A stretch of DNA of 64,000 nucleotides from CAJXTB01 sp047626195 (GCA_047626195.1 JBLHSN010000001.1:1-64000), one strand, 5' to 3'. Shown: positions 52,875-62,162, counted from the first letter of the stretch. Made by a program: numbers and translations. Notes: generated by a model not told the origin, from the letters alone.

Positions 52875-55800
52875 TTACTGGTCGGTTCCAACAGCTTCTT
52901 CGGTCTCGACAGCTTCTTCGGTCTCGACAGCTTCTTCGGTCTCGACAGCTTCTTCGGTCTCGACAGCTTCTTCGGTTCCGTCAGCTTCTTCGGTCTCGAC
53001 AGCTTCTTCGGTTCCGTCAGCTTCTTCGGTTCCGTCAGCTTCTTCGCGGGCGGCTTCAGCAGCAGCCTCACCAGCTTCACGCTCGGCAATAGCCTTACGG
53101 TACTTCTTCGCCGTCTTGATGTCGTAGATGTCGAGCAACTCAAGAGCGGCCGCTTGGTGGTCGAAGACTTCGTAGGCGATGCCTGCCTCTTCGAGCTGCG
53201 TGATGATGACGTCTTCTGGACCGACCATGGTCATCAACTGGGTGCTGGGGCACGCTGTCATGAGTGCCGTCATGTCTTCCATGTTCACGGCGGACAGACG
53301 TTCTGGGAACCCGCTAATATTCGACCAACCGGAATTGGAACCGATGGTATTCATGAGACGACCTGTCATCTGACCGACCGACTGCTGACCGAGCACGTAC
53401 TTGCGAGCGAGGGACAGCTGTGTCGGACGGAAGCGTTCCATCGGGAAGTTCCCGGCGGCTGCGTCATCTGCGACCTGGGAGAACGTAGAAGCTGCCAGCG
53501 CTACAGCATCGTTCTGGATCAGCCCGCCCATATAGAAGAAGCCAGTACCGCCGATGGAAGAGCCTTGGTATCCTGAGGCACCGTAGGTGACGCCTTCACG
53601 CGCACGCAGGGTCTCAAAGAGGTGGTCGGAGAGCATCTGGCCGGCGACCGCCCGGGTGGCGTCGGTGTCGTTCGAGCCGTCCGCCGTTCGGCAGTAGGAC
53701 TGAACGTTGGTCTGAGAACTCTGCGGATCGTCAAAGACGTAGACCATGGGCTCATACTCAAGGATCGGAGCCATCTCGATGGTTGGGATCTCCATGGCAG
53801 AGGCTTCTGACGTCCACGAACCGAAGTAGGTTCGTGCTTGGGCCATGGCTTCTTGCGAATCGACGTTGCCGACAATGAGTAAGGTGGCATTTGCCGGGCT
53901 ATACTTGGCGGCCAGGTAGGCCTCTACCGCATGCTTATCCAGCTCCATTCGGACATCGAGGTCTTCCGGCATCATCGCGTGGAAGGCGGGGTGGTCAGCG
54001 CCCATCTGGTTGAAGACCACGGCGCGTGTCCAGGTGCTCTCACGACGCCAGCGACGGGACATGTCCTTGCGGGCGTCCTTGATGCGCTTCTTGGCCTTAC
54101 GGAACTCGACCGTCGAGTTGTCTAGGCGGGTTCGGAGCATGTACAGCGCACCGTCAACGTTGCCGGAGGGAGCCCGAAGGCCCAGAGAGCTGTACTCGTC
54201 AGTGGAGGTGTCGTTCCACGAACCGGCAATGCGCAGGGGGTCGAGCACTGGACGGCCTCTGGCGTCGTACTCATTGCCAGCATCAACGAAGAAGCCTTCC
54301 GCCCAGCCATCGGTGTCCGCTAAGTCGAGGTCGCTGCCACCCCGCGTGATCAGCTGTGCCTCAACCAGCGGCGCTTCGCCGTGGGGCATGACCACTACGC
54401 GCAGACCGTTGGGTAGAGTCTCTTCGAGCATCAGGTCAAAGTCGGGCAGGTCCACCTGACTCGCGATGAACTCCGGAGTGATGGAGTCTGGGCTTAGGGC
54501 GGAGACGACCAAGTCGTTCTCTGCTGTAGCGCCGGCGTAGTCTGACTCGGAGCTGTCGAGGGTGCGTTCGTCGTCTGGAATCGGGTTCAACACGACCATT
54601 GCCGCACGGTCACGACGCATGTAAGTCCGTGCGTAATCCATGGCGTCCGTGACCTGGAAGTCAGCCATCTCGGCCATCATGTCGGTGTGGTACGTCGGGC
54701 TGCCGGTAAAATGAGCGTGCATGGCGATGTCCGTTGCACGGGCACCGTTCAGGCCGGCAACGCGGTCGAGGGACAGGAGAGTGTTGCTCATCAAGCCCAT
54801 CTTAGCGAGCGAGAAGGAGTTTTCATATCCCGCGCGGTACTGCGGAATCTGCATGAGCTCGGGGTTCCACATCTCGGGGAGCTGGTCGATCATCAGCTCT
54901 GCCATGCGCTCACCAGGAGCGGACTCGGTGATGCCCATGAAGCACATGATGGTGGTATTTTCTTTGCTATCCAACGCCTGGCAGCCGACATCTGGCACAC
55001 CTTTACCCGCGCCGTCACCACCGCCGCTGCGAGTGACTCGGGGGTCGTCCCAGACGCCTCGCATGATCTGGTTGCCGGCCATATTGGCGGCGATTCGCGC
55101 AACAGTGGTCTTGCCTCGGTAGCCGCCGGGGGCGGACCAGGCGACGATGACCTGACGGTCGTCGACCGGAGCGTCGAACACGCCCACGTCGGTGTTGTAA
55201 GCGTCGCCTGCAGGCATGCCGAAGGCTTCGTATCGGTGAGGGATATCGTCTTCACCGCCCAACAAAAAGGGCTGCGGGTTGTCTCGTGTACCGGGCGCGA
55301 TTGCCGTCCACAGTACTTGGTCTTCGCGGGGATTATCCGGGTCGATGTCTTCTGGATTGATGCCATCACGCGCGTACCAAATGATGTCGTCAGACGTCAG
55401 GTCGGGGTGCAGGAGGCTCGGCTCGAAGTTCTCGAAGATTAGACTGGCGGCTTCTTCAACGTCGAAGTCGCCCACGAGCACCATGGTCGTGTTCTCGGGA
55501 CGGTAGTAGTCCTCAGTGAACTTCTGAATATCTGCATGGCTAATATTGTCTAGCGAGCCGTGTGTACCAACGGTCATGCGGTGGTACGGGTGCTCTGGTC
55601 CGTACACGCGGTCGAAGACGTAGGGGAGGGCTCCCATGCCGCCATTCTCCATACGCATGCGGAGTTCGTTGCGAATCACTTCGCGTTCACTCTCAACCTC
55701 TGCGGGATAAGTTCCACCCACTGGGTCCGTCATGCGAAGCGAAGCTAACCGAAGAAGAGGCTTAAGGGCGGTCTTCGGGCAGATGGTCATGTAGTTGGTC

Positions 55801-56225
55801 CAGTCGGTCCACGTGGATGCGTTCAAGCCGCAGCCCATCTCGGACAGCACGTCCCAGGTCCGCGGTCCTTCGACCAGAACAGTTCCGTCTACGTCGAGCT
55901 CGCGGAGGTGGCGGGACTTGAACCAAAAGTGTTCGACGAAGTGGGCAATGCCCTCTTTTCCAACGGGGTCGCTCGTCGAGCCTTTGTCGAAGACGGTCGT
56001 GATGGCGACCATCGGCTGACTGTGGTCGGGCTGCACGTAGACGGTCAATCCGCTCGGGAACACGAAAGTTCGAGTGGTAAGCGAGTAGTCCGGAATGTGC
56101 GGAGTGAGGTCCGGGACTGGGATGGCACCGTTGTCGTTGGTGTCGGCGATGCCGTCAGTGCTCTGAGCGAGCGCCGGCGCCATGGAGAGGCCCATCAGGG
56201 CTAGTAAGGTGCAGAGTGGCTTCAT
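52875..56225 (-). CDS. M16 (pitrilysin/insulinase-type) zinc protease, two-domain, acidic repeat tail
   Basis: The protein is about 1116 aa with signal peptide MKPLCTLLALMGLSMAPALAQ. The first M16 half has the inverted zinc motif HxxEH (H95-F-V-E-H99) with the later Glu in EVESEREVIRNEL. The second half (from about 555) has the fold but no HxxEH, so it is the non-catalytic partner. Positions about 1055-1116 are an acidic repeat (TEEAVE/DGTEE). Periplasmic or secreted peptide degradation is likely. Neighbours do not indicate a partner; a hairpin terminator follows. Confidence 0.9.
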   Translation of the reverse strand: MKPLCTLLALMGLSMAPALAQSTDGIADTNDNGAIPVPDLTPHIPDYSLTTRTFVFPSGLTVYVQPDHSQPMVAITTVFDKGSTSDPVGKEGIAHFVEHFWFKSRHLRELDVDGTVLVEGPRTWDVLSEMGCGLNASTWTDWTNYMTICPKTALKPLLRLASLRMTDPVGGTYPAEVESEREVIRNELRMRMENGGMGALPYVFDRVYGPEHPYHRMTVGTHGSLDNISHADIQKFTEDYYRPENTTMVLVGDFDVEEAASLIFENFEPSLLHPDLTSDDIIWYARDGINPEDIDPDNPREDQVLWTAIAPGTRDNPQPFLLGGEDDIPHRYEAFGMPAGDAYNTDVGVFDAPVDDRQVIVAWSAPGGYRGKTTVARIAANMAGNQIMRGVWDDPRVTRSGGGDGAGKGVPDVGCQALDSKENTTIMCFMGITESAPGERMAELMIDQLPEMWNPELMQIPQYRAGYENSFSLAKMGLMSNTLLSLDRVAGLNGARATDIAMHAHFTGSPTYHTDMMAEMADFQVTDAMDYARTYMRRDRAAMVVLNPIPDDERTLDSSESDYAGATAENDLVVSALSPDSITPEFIASQVDLPDFDLMLEETLPNGLRVVVMPHGEAPLVEAQLITRGGSDLDLADTDGWAEGFFVDAGNEYDARGRPVLDPLRIAGSWNDTSTDEYSSLGLRAPSGNVDGALYMLRTRLDNSTVEFRKAKKRIKDARKDMSRRWRRESTWTRAVVFNQMGADHPAFHAMMPEDLDVRMELDKHAVEAYLAAKYSPANATLLIVGNVDSQEAMAQARTYFGSWTSEASAMEIPTIEMAPILEYEPMVYVFDDPQSSQTNVQSYCRTADGSNDTDATRAVAGQMLSDHLFETLRAREGVTYGASGYQGSSIGGTGFFYMGGLIQNDAVALAASTFSQVADDAAAGNFPMERFRPTQLSLARKYVLGQQSVGQMTGRLMNTIGSNSGWSNISGFPERLSAVNMEDMTALMTACPSTQLMTMVGPEDVIITQLEEAGIAYEVFDHQAAALELLDIYDIKTAKKYRKAIAEREAGEAAAEAAREEADGTEEADGTEEAVETEEADGTEEAVETEEAVETEEAVETEEAVETEEAVGTDQ
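52891..53046 (-). repeat. 18-base tandem repeat encoding the acidic tail of the M16 protease
   Basis: About nine units of 18 bases (core CAGCTTCTTCGGT on the plus strand) code for six-residue steps such as EEAVET and EEADGT. Two unit types (ending TCTCGA or TCCGT) alternate irregularly, showing duplication after divergence. Copy number should vary without frameshift. Confidence 0.88.
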
Positions 56226-56364
56226 GAGCGTCCTCACAGAAAGTGAAAAAGGGAGCGGGGTGTAACCCGAGTGTCAGGCTTTCGGAATGTGTAAACCATG
56301 AGGGTCACCTGACCGTTCCCACGCAACCGGCTGGCGCATTACGCCACCCGTCCGGAGACCCGAC

Positions 56365-56598
56365 CTGGAACTTCCCCTCCTCATTGGCATCGCAGCGCTT
56401 GGCGGGCCGCTATCGATTGTACTCTTTTACACATTCGTACACCCGCAAGCGGCCCTTGGGCTGTTCGGGGCGGGCCGTGGCCAGAACCTAGACAATGCGG
56501 TCCGTGGGCTGCGTATAAGTCTGGCTGTCGCGTTGTTTACAACGGCTTTCTTGGCTGGTTTGGCCGCAGCGCTGCTGAGCCGGACGTCCGGCTACTAG
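56365..56598 (+). CDS. Small two-helix membrane protein with apparent CTG start
   Basis: This 77-codon frame begins after an in-frame TGA at about 56299. No ATG, GTG or TTG lies before the first helix, but CTG 56365 is 7 bases after GGAG (56354-56357). The protein has two helices: LLIGIAALGGPLSIVLFYTFV and ISLAVALFTTAFLAGLAAALL, joined by a loop with a charged/Gly stretch (GAGRGQNLDNAVRG). The pattern is coherent for a small membrane protein. Alternatively it may be the end of a decayed gene. It is between the M16 gene (divergent) and tRNA-Met. Confidence 0.5.
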   Translation: MELPLLIGIAALGGPLSIVLFYTFVHPQAALGLFGAGRGQNLDNAVRGLRISLAVALFTTAFLAGLAAALLSRTSGY

Positions 56599-56639
56599 CA
56601 ACGGCCTCTATCGGTCTGGAAGACACGAGAGGCGAAAAG

Positions 56640-56716
56640 TGGTGCCTAGGGGCGGACTCGAACCGCCGACAACACGGGTATGAACCGTGTGCTCTAACCA
56701 ACTGAGCTACCCAGGC
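56640..56716 (-). tRNA. tRNA-Met(CAT)
   Basis: A complete 77-nt tRNA with acceptor stem GCCTGGG/CCTAGGC (one G-T pair), discriminator A and encoded CCA. Anticodon loop TTCATAC gives CAT. The paired first base (G1-C72) fits elongator Met rather than initiator. A lysidine-modified tRNA-Ile2 also has CAT and cannot be excluded. Confidence 0.93.
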
Positions 56717-56726
56717 AGCGCGGCCG

Positions 56727-56754
56727 CTTCTAACTTGGAGTTGTGGAGCGTCAA
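56727..56754 (-). promoter_or_regulatory. Promoter of tRNA-Met
   Basis: On the minus strand TTGACG (56749-56754) is followed after 16 bases by TAGAAG (56727-56732). The -10 ends 10 bases before the tRNA. The same TTGACG -35 occurs at tRNA-Cys. Confidence 0.5.
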
Positions 56755-57076
56755 GTGGTCGTTACGCGGAAATCTTTGTGGAGGGTCGCGCTTGGGTGGG
56801 GTGCAGTTTTCGGGTGGTTACGGAATCAGAGGCTATATATTGTAGTTGCAAGTTAGCTTATTCGAATCTGGCGTGCCTGGGGGGGCATGCTGAACACGCT
56901 AAGCAGCGAAGCAGTAGAGCTGCCTAAAATGCAGACGCTCAACGTCTGTCCTGACCGCTGGCCTCTGAAATCAGACACTCGTCACTCTGGGATTCGGACG
57001 AGACGACCGAGGCGGCAACATACTGGGGATTGGCTGGGAGCGACTCAGCGGGTAAGGTGCGCGACCCGGAGGTTCC
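56755..57076. other. Intergenic stretch, no gene seen
   Basis: About 320 bases before the barrel-like gene hold no supported coding region. An A/T-rich segment at 56833-56865 (GGCTATATATTGTAG) may include a promoter. A GGAGG before GTG 57077 is the ribosome-binding site of the next gene. Confidence 0.4.
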
Positions 57077-57769
57077 GTGATCACAGTGCTCCTACTCGTC
57101 GCGTCTGCCTTGGCTGCAGAGCCAGGAGAAGTGCGGCTTGGCTTTGAGGTTGGCGTACAAGCGGACCAAGCCGATCGGGCAAGCGGAGACTACGCCGATT
57201 TCGGTGTGGGACCACTACTCGTAGTGCCGCTTACCATCGCTCTCACTCCCGGCACACGGCTGCGTTCCATGCTGCGGGCGGAAGTGGGCACTGGAACGGA
57301 CCGGGTCACCTGGGACGCCCCGGTAAATGGCTCAAGCACGGCCTTGTACGCAGATGGGCACTGGGCCATGGCGGCCGTCGGGTCGGCGAGCTTGGGGCTT
57401 GAAGTGCTCCTTCCGATCCGCTCATCTGTCGAGGTCAGTTTTGGCCTGGATACGGGTATTGGTTGGGTTGGAACTTATCACTCGTTCAGCGATCGGACTC
57501 GTGTCTTGCTTGACCAGACGCTCAATGACCTGGAAGACCCGAACAACGTGGACCCCTACACCTCCCAGGTCGTTTGGCGAAACAGCGTCGATGCGGCTGT
57601 CGCGATCCCGGCAGGAGAACGGTTGCACCTGACCCTACGAGCGGGGTACGCGGTCGCCTTCGTCGATATGCGACCTCTCCAGAAGGCGCCCGAGGCGCTG
57701 GATGCTCAACGTGCGGCTTACGGGTGGAACCCGCTGAGTGCAACGCTGGGAATCTCGCGCAGCTGGTAG
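57077..57769 (+). CDS. Secreted beta-rich, probable outer-membrane protein
   Basis: The 230-aa protein begins at GTG 57077 with GGAGG upstream and a short signal peptide (MITVLLLVASALAAEP). The mature chain has alternating strand-like segments (EVRLGFEVGVQADQ; SASLGLEVLLPIRSSVEVSFGLDTG; LHLTLRAGYAVAFVD) and ends in Trp (GISRSW), as for an outer-membrane barrel. No cysteines. The family is not recognised. It is followed by a DUF507 gene 30 bases later. Confidence 0.7.
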   Translation: MITVLLLVASALAAEPGEVRLGFEVGVQADQADRASGDYADFGVGPLLVVPLTIALTPGTRLRSMLRAEVGTGTDRVTWDAPVNGSSTALYADGHWAMAAVGSASLGLEVLLPIRSSVEVSFGLDTGIGWVGTYHSFSDRTRVLLDQTLNDLEDPNNVDPYTSQVVWRNSVDAAVAIPAGERLHLTLRAGYAVAFVDMRPLQKAPEALDAQRAAYGWNPLSATLGISRSW

Positions 57770-57799
57770 TCCGCAGAGGTCCTCACACCTGAGGTTGTT

Positions 57800-58348
57800 G
57801 TGAAGCTTTACCGCGCCAAGATTCCCGCTATTGCCAAGGAAACCATTGCACTCCTCGTGGACGATGGTGACATTGAAGTAGAGTCGGAAAACCGCGAGGA
57901 AGCCGAGCGCGACCTCGAGGCCATCATGGAGGAGTACCTTCGCCGGGACTCTGACTTCCGCACGTCCATTAAGGACGACATGGCCCGCCGCAACACGCCG
58001 TACGGCCAGTACGGCCGCACCCGCTCACGCATGGCGGAGCAGACGGGGCATCCGCTGGGAGATGACGTCGAGCGTTTCCTCACCCGCCAATTCATTGAGA
58101 ACATGCTCATCTCGAGGTTCGTCGAAGAGGTCTACAGCGAAGACAAGGACATTCACAAGAAGGTGATTGCCCTGCTTCGGACCCACACAGTCGACGAAAA
58201 TGAGATTCGCGAGGCGGCACAGTCCCGCATCAAGAATGTCAAAGAGGGGACGGTCGACTGGGAGATTGAACTCCAGAAGGCTGTCCGCGAAGAAAAGAAG
58301 CGTCGGGGGCTCCTCGGGCCACCCCGCAACCCGCACCAGCAGAAGTAG
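57800..58348 (+). CDS. DUF507 family protein
   Basis: The 182-aa protein begins at GTG 57800. It is helical and charged. It has the DUF507 pattern: MKLYRAKIPAIAKETIALLVDDGDIEVE at the start, EAERDLEAIMEEYLRRD, then the second half with FIENMLISRFVEEVYSEDKDI and VKEGTVDWEIELQK. The family occurs in Deltaproteobacteria and Aquificae as conserved cytoplasmic proteins of unknown function, often in tandem pairs of half-domains. The C-terminus is basic. The stop overlaps the start of the lipoprotein gene by one base. Confidence 0.85.
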   Translation: MKLYRAKIPAIAKETIALLVDDGDIEVESENREEAERDLEAIMEEYLRRDSDFRTSIKDDMARRNTPYGQYGRTRSRMAEQTGHPLGDDVERFLTRQFIENMLISRFVEEVYSEDKDIHKKVIALLRTHTVDENEIREAAQSRIKNVKEGTVDWEIELQKAVREEKKRRGLLGPPRNPHQQK

Positions 58349-59004
58349 TGAGATGGCTTGCGCCGATTGTTTGGGGTCTAGCGGCTTGCTCCGGGACCCC
58401 AAATATCGCCGTGGAGCCAGTTTTGGACGGCACAGAAGCACCGGCTATTCAGGTCGTGTCGGTACCTGCTGCGCGTCCAGACAGCAATGGCGTCGCCGAA
58501 CTCGTCATCCAATACGAAGGCGTCAGCCCGCTGTACCGAGGCTTCTTCAATGATGCCGCTGCGGGAGATGCACTTGCCCGTGCTGCCCAGGCGTGTGTCG
58601 GAGACACCACATACTTGTACGTCTCTTACGACACAGAGACGCGAACGGGCCGCTTGACCCTTCGTGTGGAGCCAAATGTGGCGACCTGCCGTCCGGTGCA
58701 AGTGGATGGTGGATGGCAGACTTCGCCCAGCTTTCCGCTGTCACGGGCGTTGGCGCACTATCGAGACGCACTGGCCTCTGCCTATGACCTGCGGATTGCC
58801 GCCTTTCACGTTCAAGTGGCCGTTCGAACAACGCGTTCCATGTGCACACTTCGCGCTGAAGGAACCCACCCACCGGATGGCGATGGGTTCGGGGCGTGCG
58901 TCTTACACGGCCTAGAAGAACGCTGTGGCGTCGTTGGAGATGACGGGCTGCTTGCGTTCGAGGCCGCCGACATCAGGGCACTAAGGACCTGCTTCGGACC
59001 CTGA
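58348..59004 (+). CDS. Putative lipoprotein, cysteine-rich
   Basis: The 218-aa protein starts at GTG 58348, overlapping the DUF507 stop. Signal MRWLAPIVWGLAAC has lipobox LAAC. The mature part is beta-rich with seven Cys (for example QACVGD, ATCRPV, SMCTLR, GACVLH, ERCGVV, RTCFGP), likely disulfide-bonded in the periplasm. Its 3' end overlaps the convergent minus-strand gene by 24 bases. The family is not recognised. Confidence 0.75.
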   Translation: MRWLAPIVWGLAACSGTPNIAVEPVLDGTEAPAIQVVSVPAARPDSNGVAELVIQYEGVSPLYRGFFNDAAAGDALARAAQACVGDTTYLYVSYDTETRTGRLTLRVEPNVATCRPVQVDGGWQTSPSFPLSRALAHYRDALASAYDLRIAAFHVQVAVRTTRSMCTLRAEGTHPPDGDGFGACVLHGLEERCGVVGDDGLLAFEAADIRALRTCFGP

Positions 59005-60213
59005 GCTGCCCTCCGCTTCGGTACCCTCCGCTTCGACGGGCGCTGCGGGTACGGGCTCCACGCCGGAGAGCTCTGGCGGGTCAATCGGTGGCGGGGTGTC
59101 AGCGGACTGCCATTTGGCGAGGCCAAACATTTCTTCGCCCTCTTCGATGGCGCGCAGGCGGTCAGCCAGTGAGCCGAGGGTGACGTTCGTATTCATCTGC
59201 TTGCTTTCGTAGCCCCACAGAATGAAGCTGACGTAATTGTCGTCGGCTGCGTACCACTCGAAGTGGTCGCCATAAAAGCCGGTGAAATCCCAGCGCTCGC
59301 CATTGGCGAGGTTGACCATTGAAATACGCGGTGGCGGGATGTCCGTGGGGTACCAATGCGGAAGCGTCTCTTCAAAGGCCTGGGCCCGACGACGTTCACG
59401 CTCACGGAGGTGTGGGGGGAGCTCATCCCAAGACCGCTGGTGGAACAGGGGGATGGGCTCACCGGTGTACTCGAGAGCCAGCCACTCACCCCGCGGCTGA
59501 AGAATGCCACGGTTGGCGCGAGGCCACTCTCCTCGGACGTCGCCGGTGGTGGCGTCGTACAGGCGGGTTGTGGCGTTGCTTCCAATAGCGACGGCGCTTG
59601 CGGCCGAGTTGTACGTAAAGGTGGTGATGGGCGCGGTCAGTGCCGCAGTCCACGCAAATGGGCTGGTGACAGCGCCATCGTCCGTGGCCATACGGTAGAT
59701 CTGCCGCTGTCCAGAGGCAACGCCGGTAAAGTACAGCGCATCAGGCGTGCCTTGGAAGTCGGCGAGCTCGGTGAGCCCTGGAATAGCGTAGGGACGAACA
59801 GTGAGCTGAACTTGGTCGAAGACTTGAACCCGCAGCGGTCCACCTTCGGCCTCTGCAGCAACGGGAATCGCAATCCGGTTGGTATCGAGCCATGCCGACG
59901 GGCCTACGGGAACATCTGTCGGGACGATGATGGTGTTCTTCGTCTCCACTTCCGAGTGCTGGATGTGGTGGGAGTTGGGCAGCTGGAAGAACAGGTGCGT
60001 ACCGGTTGGTGACCAGGTGAAGTTGGAGAAGTTGTTGCTCCCACAAGCCTCGAACGCGAGCATGAAGTTGTGCCGGACTGACAACGCGCGAATTTCACCG
60101 GGGCTGCATCGGTCGAAGGCAGAACCCACATTTTCGTAAAAGGACTTTTCCGTTGGATCGCTCCGACAGCCAAGGAAAAGGGCGGTGCAGGCAAGAAAGA
60201 GGCGGGAATTCAA
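58981..60213 (-). CDS. Lipoprotein with beta-propeller-like domain
   Basis: The protein is about 410 aa. TTG 60213 overlaps the stop of the carboxypeptidase gene (TTGA, 4 bases) and gives signal NSRLFLACTALFLGC with lipobox FLGC. It has repeated strand units like TolB/WD propellers (NFTWSPTGTHLFFQLPN; SAVAIGSNATTRLYDATTGDVRGEW; NYVSFILWGYESKQMN). The C-terminus is Pro/Glu-rich. It is coupled to the M14 carboxypeptidase. Ligand unknown. Confidence 0.78.
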   Translation of the reverse strand: MNSRLFLACTALFLGCRSDPTEKSFYENVGSAFDRCSPGEIRALSVRHNFMLAFEACGSNNFSNFTWSPTGTHLFFQLPNSHHIQHSEVETKNTIIVPTDVPVGPSAWLDTNRIAIPVAAEAEGGPLRVQVFDQVQLTVRPYAIPGLTELADFQGTPDALYFTGVASGQRQIYRMATDDGAVTSPFAWTAALTAPITTFTYNSAASAVAIGSNATTRLYDATTGDVRGEWPRANRGILQPRGEWLALEYTGEPIPLFHQRSWDELPPHLRERERRRAQAFEETLPHWYPTDIPPPRISMVNLANGERWDFTGFYGDHFEWYAADDNYVSFILWGYESKQMNTNVTLGSLADRLRAIEEGEEMFGLAKWQSADTPPPIDPPELSGVEPVPAAPVEAEGTEAEGSSGSEAGP

Positions 60214-62162
60214 GACGGTCGTCTCCGGGTGACGAGAAGGGCGCCCCATAGGCCGACACAGCCTAAGAGTCCAAGCGGAACCGACGGTTGGCGTTGCGCG
60301 CTGCATGCACACCCCGTTCGTTCAAGACGGAACGGGGGGGCTGCGTCAGCCGTGTCAGCCGTGTCAGTGTCGCTCATGGTGTCATGGGTCACATCGAACA
60401 GCGCATGGGTTCCGTTTGTGTGCACCCACACATCGAATTGACCGATGGGGAGCCCCGCCAAGGACCAATAGGCGTCGGTCTCGGTAGCGTTGATGAGCGA
60501 GAGAGGGACGGGTGTGCGGTGGTCTCCAGCCAGCACAATCGCTACCGGCCCCAACCCAAGGTCGCGACCCGTGATGTGAAGTTGTCCGTTCTCGGGCAGG
60601 CCTAGGGTAAGTTCGGCTGCCCCGCCTCCTTCAATGAACACCGCGTTGGGCCACGTGCGGCCGTCGCTGGCAACAAGGGTGTACGGGCCTGGCGGTTGGT
60701 CGTCGGGCACGCCTGTGCTGCTGTCCCGCACGGCGAGCACGGTTGTGATGGCTGGGCGGGTCAGTGTCACAGCGGTGCCGATCCCTTCTGGAAGGGTGAG
60801 TCGCTGCCCTGCGCGGGTGGTGGCGCTCTGTGGGAGGCGCGATTGAAGCTGTAGCGGAACGAGCTCAATGACGCCTTGCTGCTGGCCGATGATGTCTTGG
60901 GTGACAGATGTATACCCAGGTGCCGAGATGCGTAGAGCGGCGTCACCCGCGGCTAAGTAACGGGCGAATCGTCCACTCAACGGGTTGGCATAGAACACAA
61001 CACTGGTGTCGGAGCGGCCGTTGGTGGCCACGAGCTGTGCGGCGATGGGCTCGCCGGTATTCGCATCGCGTACCTCTCCGAGTACATCCGGTGTTTGGGA
61101 CAGCCACTGCAAGACGGCGCCCGTGTGGTCACGGACTTGCTGCGCGAGCACGTCTGTTGGTGGGGTCTTGGCGGCGGTGAGCTCCAGCGTGTAGTCCATG
61201 CCGCCGTAGCTGCCATAGCTCCAGTCGTTGGTGTCGCCCGTTGTTGGATACCAGTCCGCCCCATTGGTGACGTAGAAGTTGGGGTCGTCGACCTCGTCTG
61301 CGTACACATCGCACAAGGCCCGCATGACCCGTTCTTCGGCGGTGTCGTCGAAGGTGTAGTTGTAGGGGTAGCCAATGTTTGTGGCACCCGAGTGAAGCGA
61401 CAGGCTGGTGTAGGGGACCGTGAGCAGTGCAGAGTCCCGTATGGCCTGGACTTCGGGTTCAGAGAACGGTGCGTCTCCTGACTGAAATGCCTGGACGGAC
61501 CACTCCAGCCCATAGTTGCGGTTGAGATCAACGCCCATGGCGTTCTGGCGAGTGAAGCTCGCCACGCCATCTGGGTTGACGTAGGGGATGACCCAGACCG
61601 TTGTCGATGCCAGAAGATCCGTGATGGCGGTGTTGCTCGATGGGCGAGAGAGCAAGCTTTCGGCGACCGCTAAGGCGACTTCGAAGCTGGACGACTCATC
61701 TCCGTGGTGTGCGCCTGCAATCCGCACGCTCGGTGCCCCGACCTCTGGCGGCTGTCCGATCCAAAGGGCCAAGATGGGTCGGCCGTTGTGAGACTCTCCC
61801 CACTGTTGAAGACCTGCATTTTCGTATGTCGCAGCAAGATCATCGAGTAGTGCGAACCCTTCGGGAGTGAGTCGATACCCGTCTCGCACGCCGCTCCCGG
61901 ATGCCGCGAGGTCCACTTGCCAACCGTCTCGGCGAAGTCTGGCCATTCCGGCATCTGTGGCCACTACACGCAGGCGTGGTGAGCCATTCCGGTGGTCTAG
62001 TCCCTCGGAAAATCCGACGTCAGGTCCGACGACTCCTTGAAAGCTACCATCCGAAGATGCGCCTACCCAAGCGTCCATCGTGGTCGGCGGCGCTGCGATG
62101 GCACCAGAGGCAGCAACCAACCCAAGCGCAAGGCAGGCAGTGTGATTACAGACCGAACGCAT
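60210..62162 (-). CDS. M14 zinc carboxypeptidase with MYXO-CTERM-like tail
   Basis: The protein is about 650 aa from ATG 62162 with signal MRSVCNHTACLALGLVAASGAIA. The M14 zinc site is HHGDES (HxxE) plus SLHSG; the substrate Arg is in VDLNRNYG; the catalytic Glu is in DYTLELTAAKTPP. A carboxypeptidase-regulatory-like domain follows (VLGEVRDANTGEPIAAQLVA). The C-terminus is GCACSAQ, a hydrophobic stretch (VPLGLLGCVGLWGALLV) and TRRRPS, a MYXO-CTERM-like sorting signal, implying processing and surface anchoring. The protein should be exported and attached. It is coupled to the propeller lipoprotein. Confidence 0.9.
   Translation of the reverse strand: MRSVCNHTACLALGLVAASGAIAAPPTTMDAWVGASSDGSFQGVVGPDVGFSEGLDHRNGSPRLRVVATDAGMARLRRDGWQVDLAASGSGVRDGYRLTPEGFALLDDLAATYENAGLQQWGESHNGRPILALWIGQPPEVGAPSVRIAGAHHGDESSSFEVALAVAESLLSRPSSNTAITDLLASTTVWVIPYVNPDGVASFTRQNAMGVDLNRNYGLEWSVQAFQSGDAPFSEPEVQAIRDSALLTVPYTSLSLHSGATNIGYPYNYTFDDTAEERVMRALCDVYADEVDDPNFYVTNGADWYPTTGDTNDWSYGSYGGMDYTLELTAAKTPPTDVLAQQVRDHTGAVLQWLSQTPDVLGEVRDANTGEPIAAQLVATNGRSDTSVVFYANPLSGRFARYLAAGDAALRISAPGYTSVTQDIIGQQQGVIELVPLQLQSRLPQSATTRAGQRLTLPEGIGTAVTLTRPAITTVLAVRDSSTGVPDDQPPGPYTLVASDGRTWPNAVFIEGGGAAELTLGLPENGQLHITGRDLGLGPVAIVLAGDHRTPVPLSLINATETDAYWSLAGLPIGQFDVWVHTNGTHALFDVTHDTMSDTDTADTADAAPPFRLERTGCACSAQRQPSVPLGLLGCVGLWGALLVTRRRPS

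Noticed and set aside
52885..53050. Possible CRISPR-like array
   Set aside because: Units are contiguous 18-base repeats without spacers and lie in frame within a coding sequence.
52784..53143. 119-codon and 245-codon frames over the 18-base repeats
   Set aside because: Low-complexity peptides (for example repeated SFFGLD or KKLSRP) produced by reading the tandem repeat in wrong frames.
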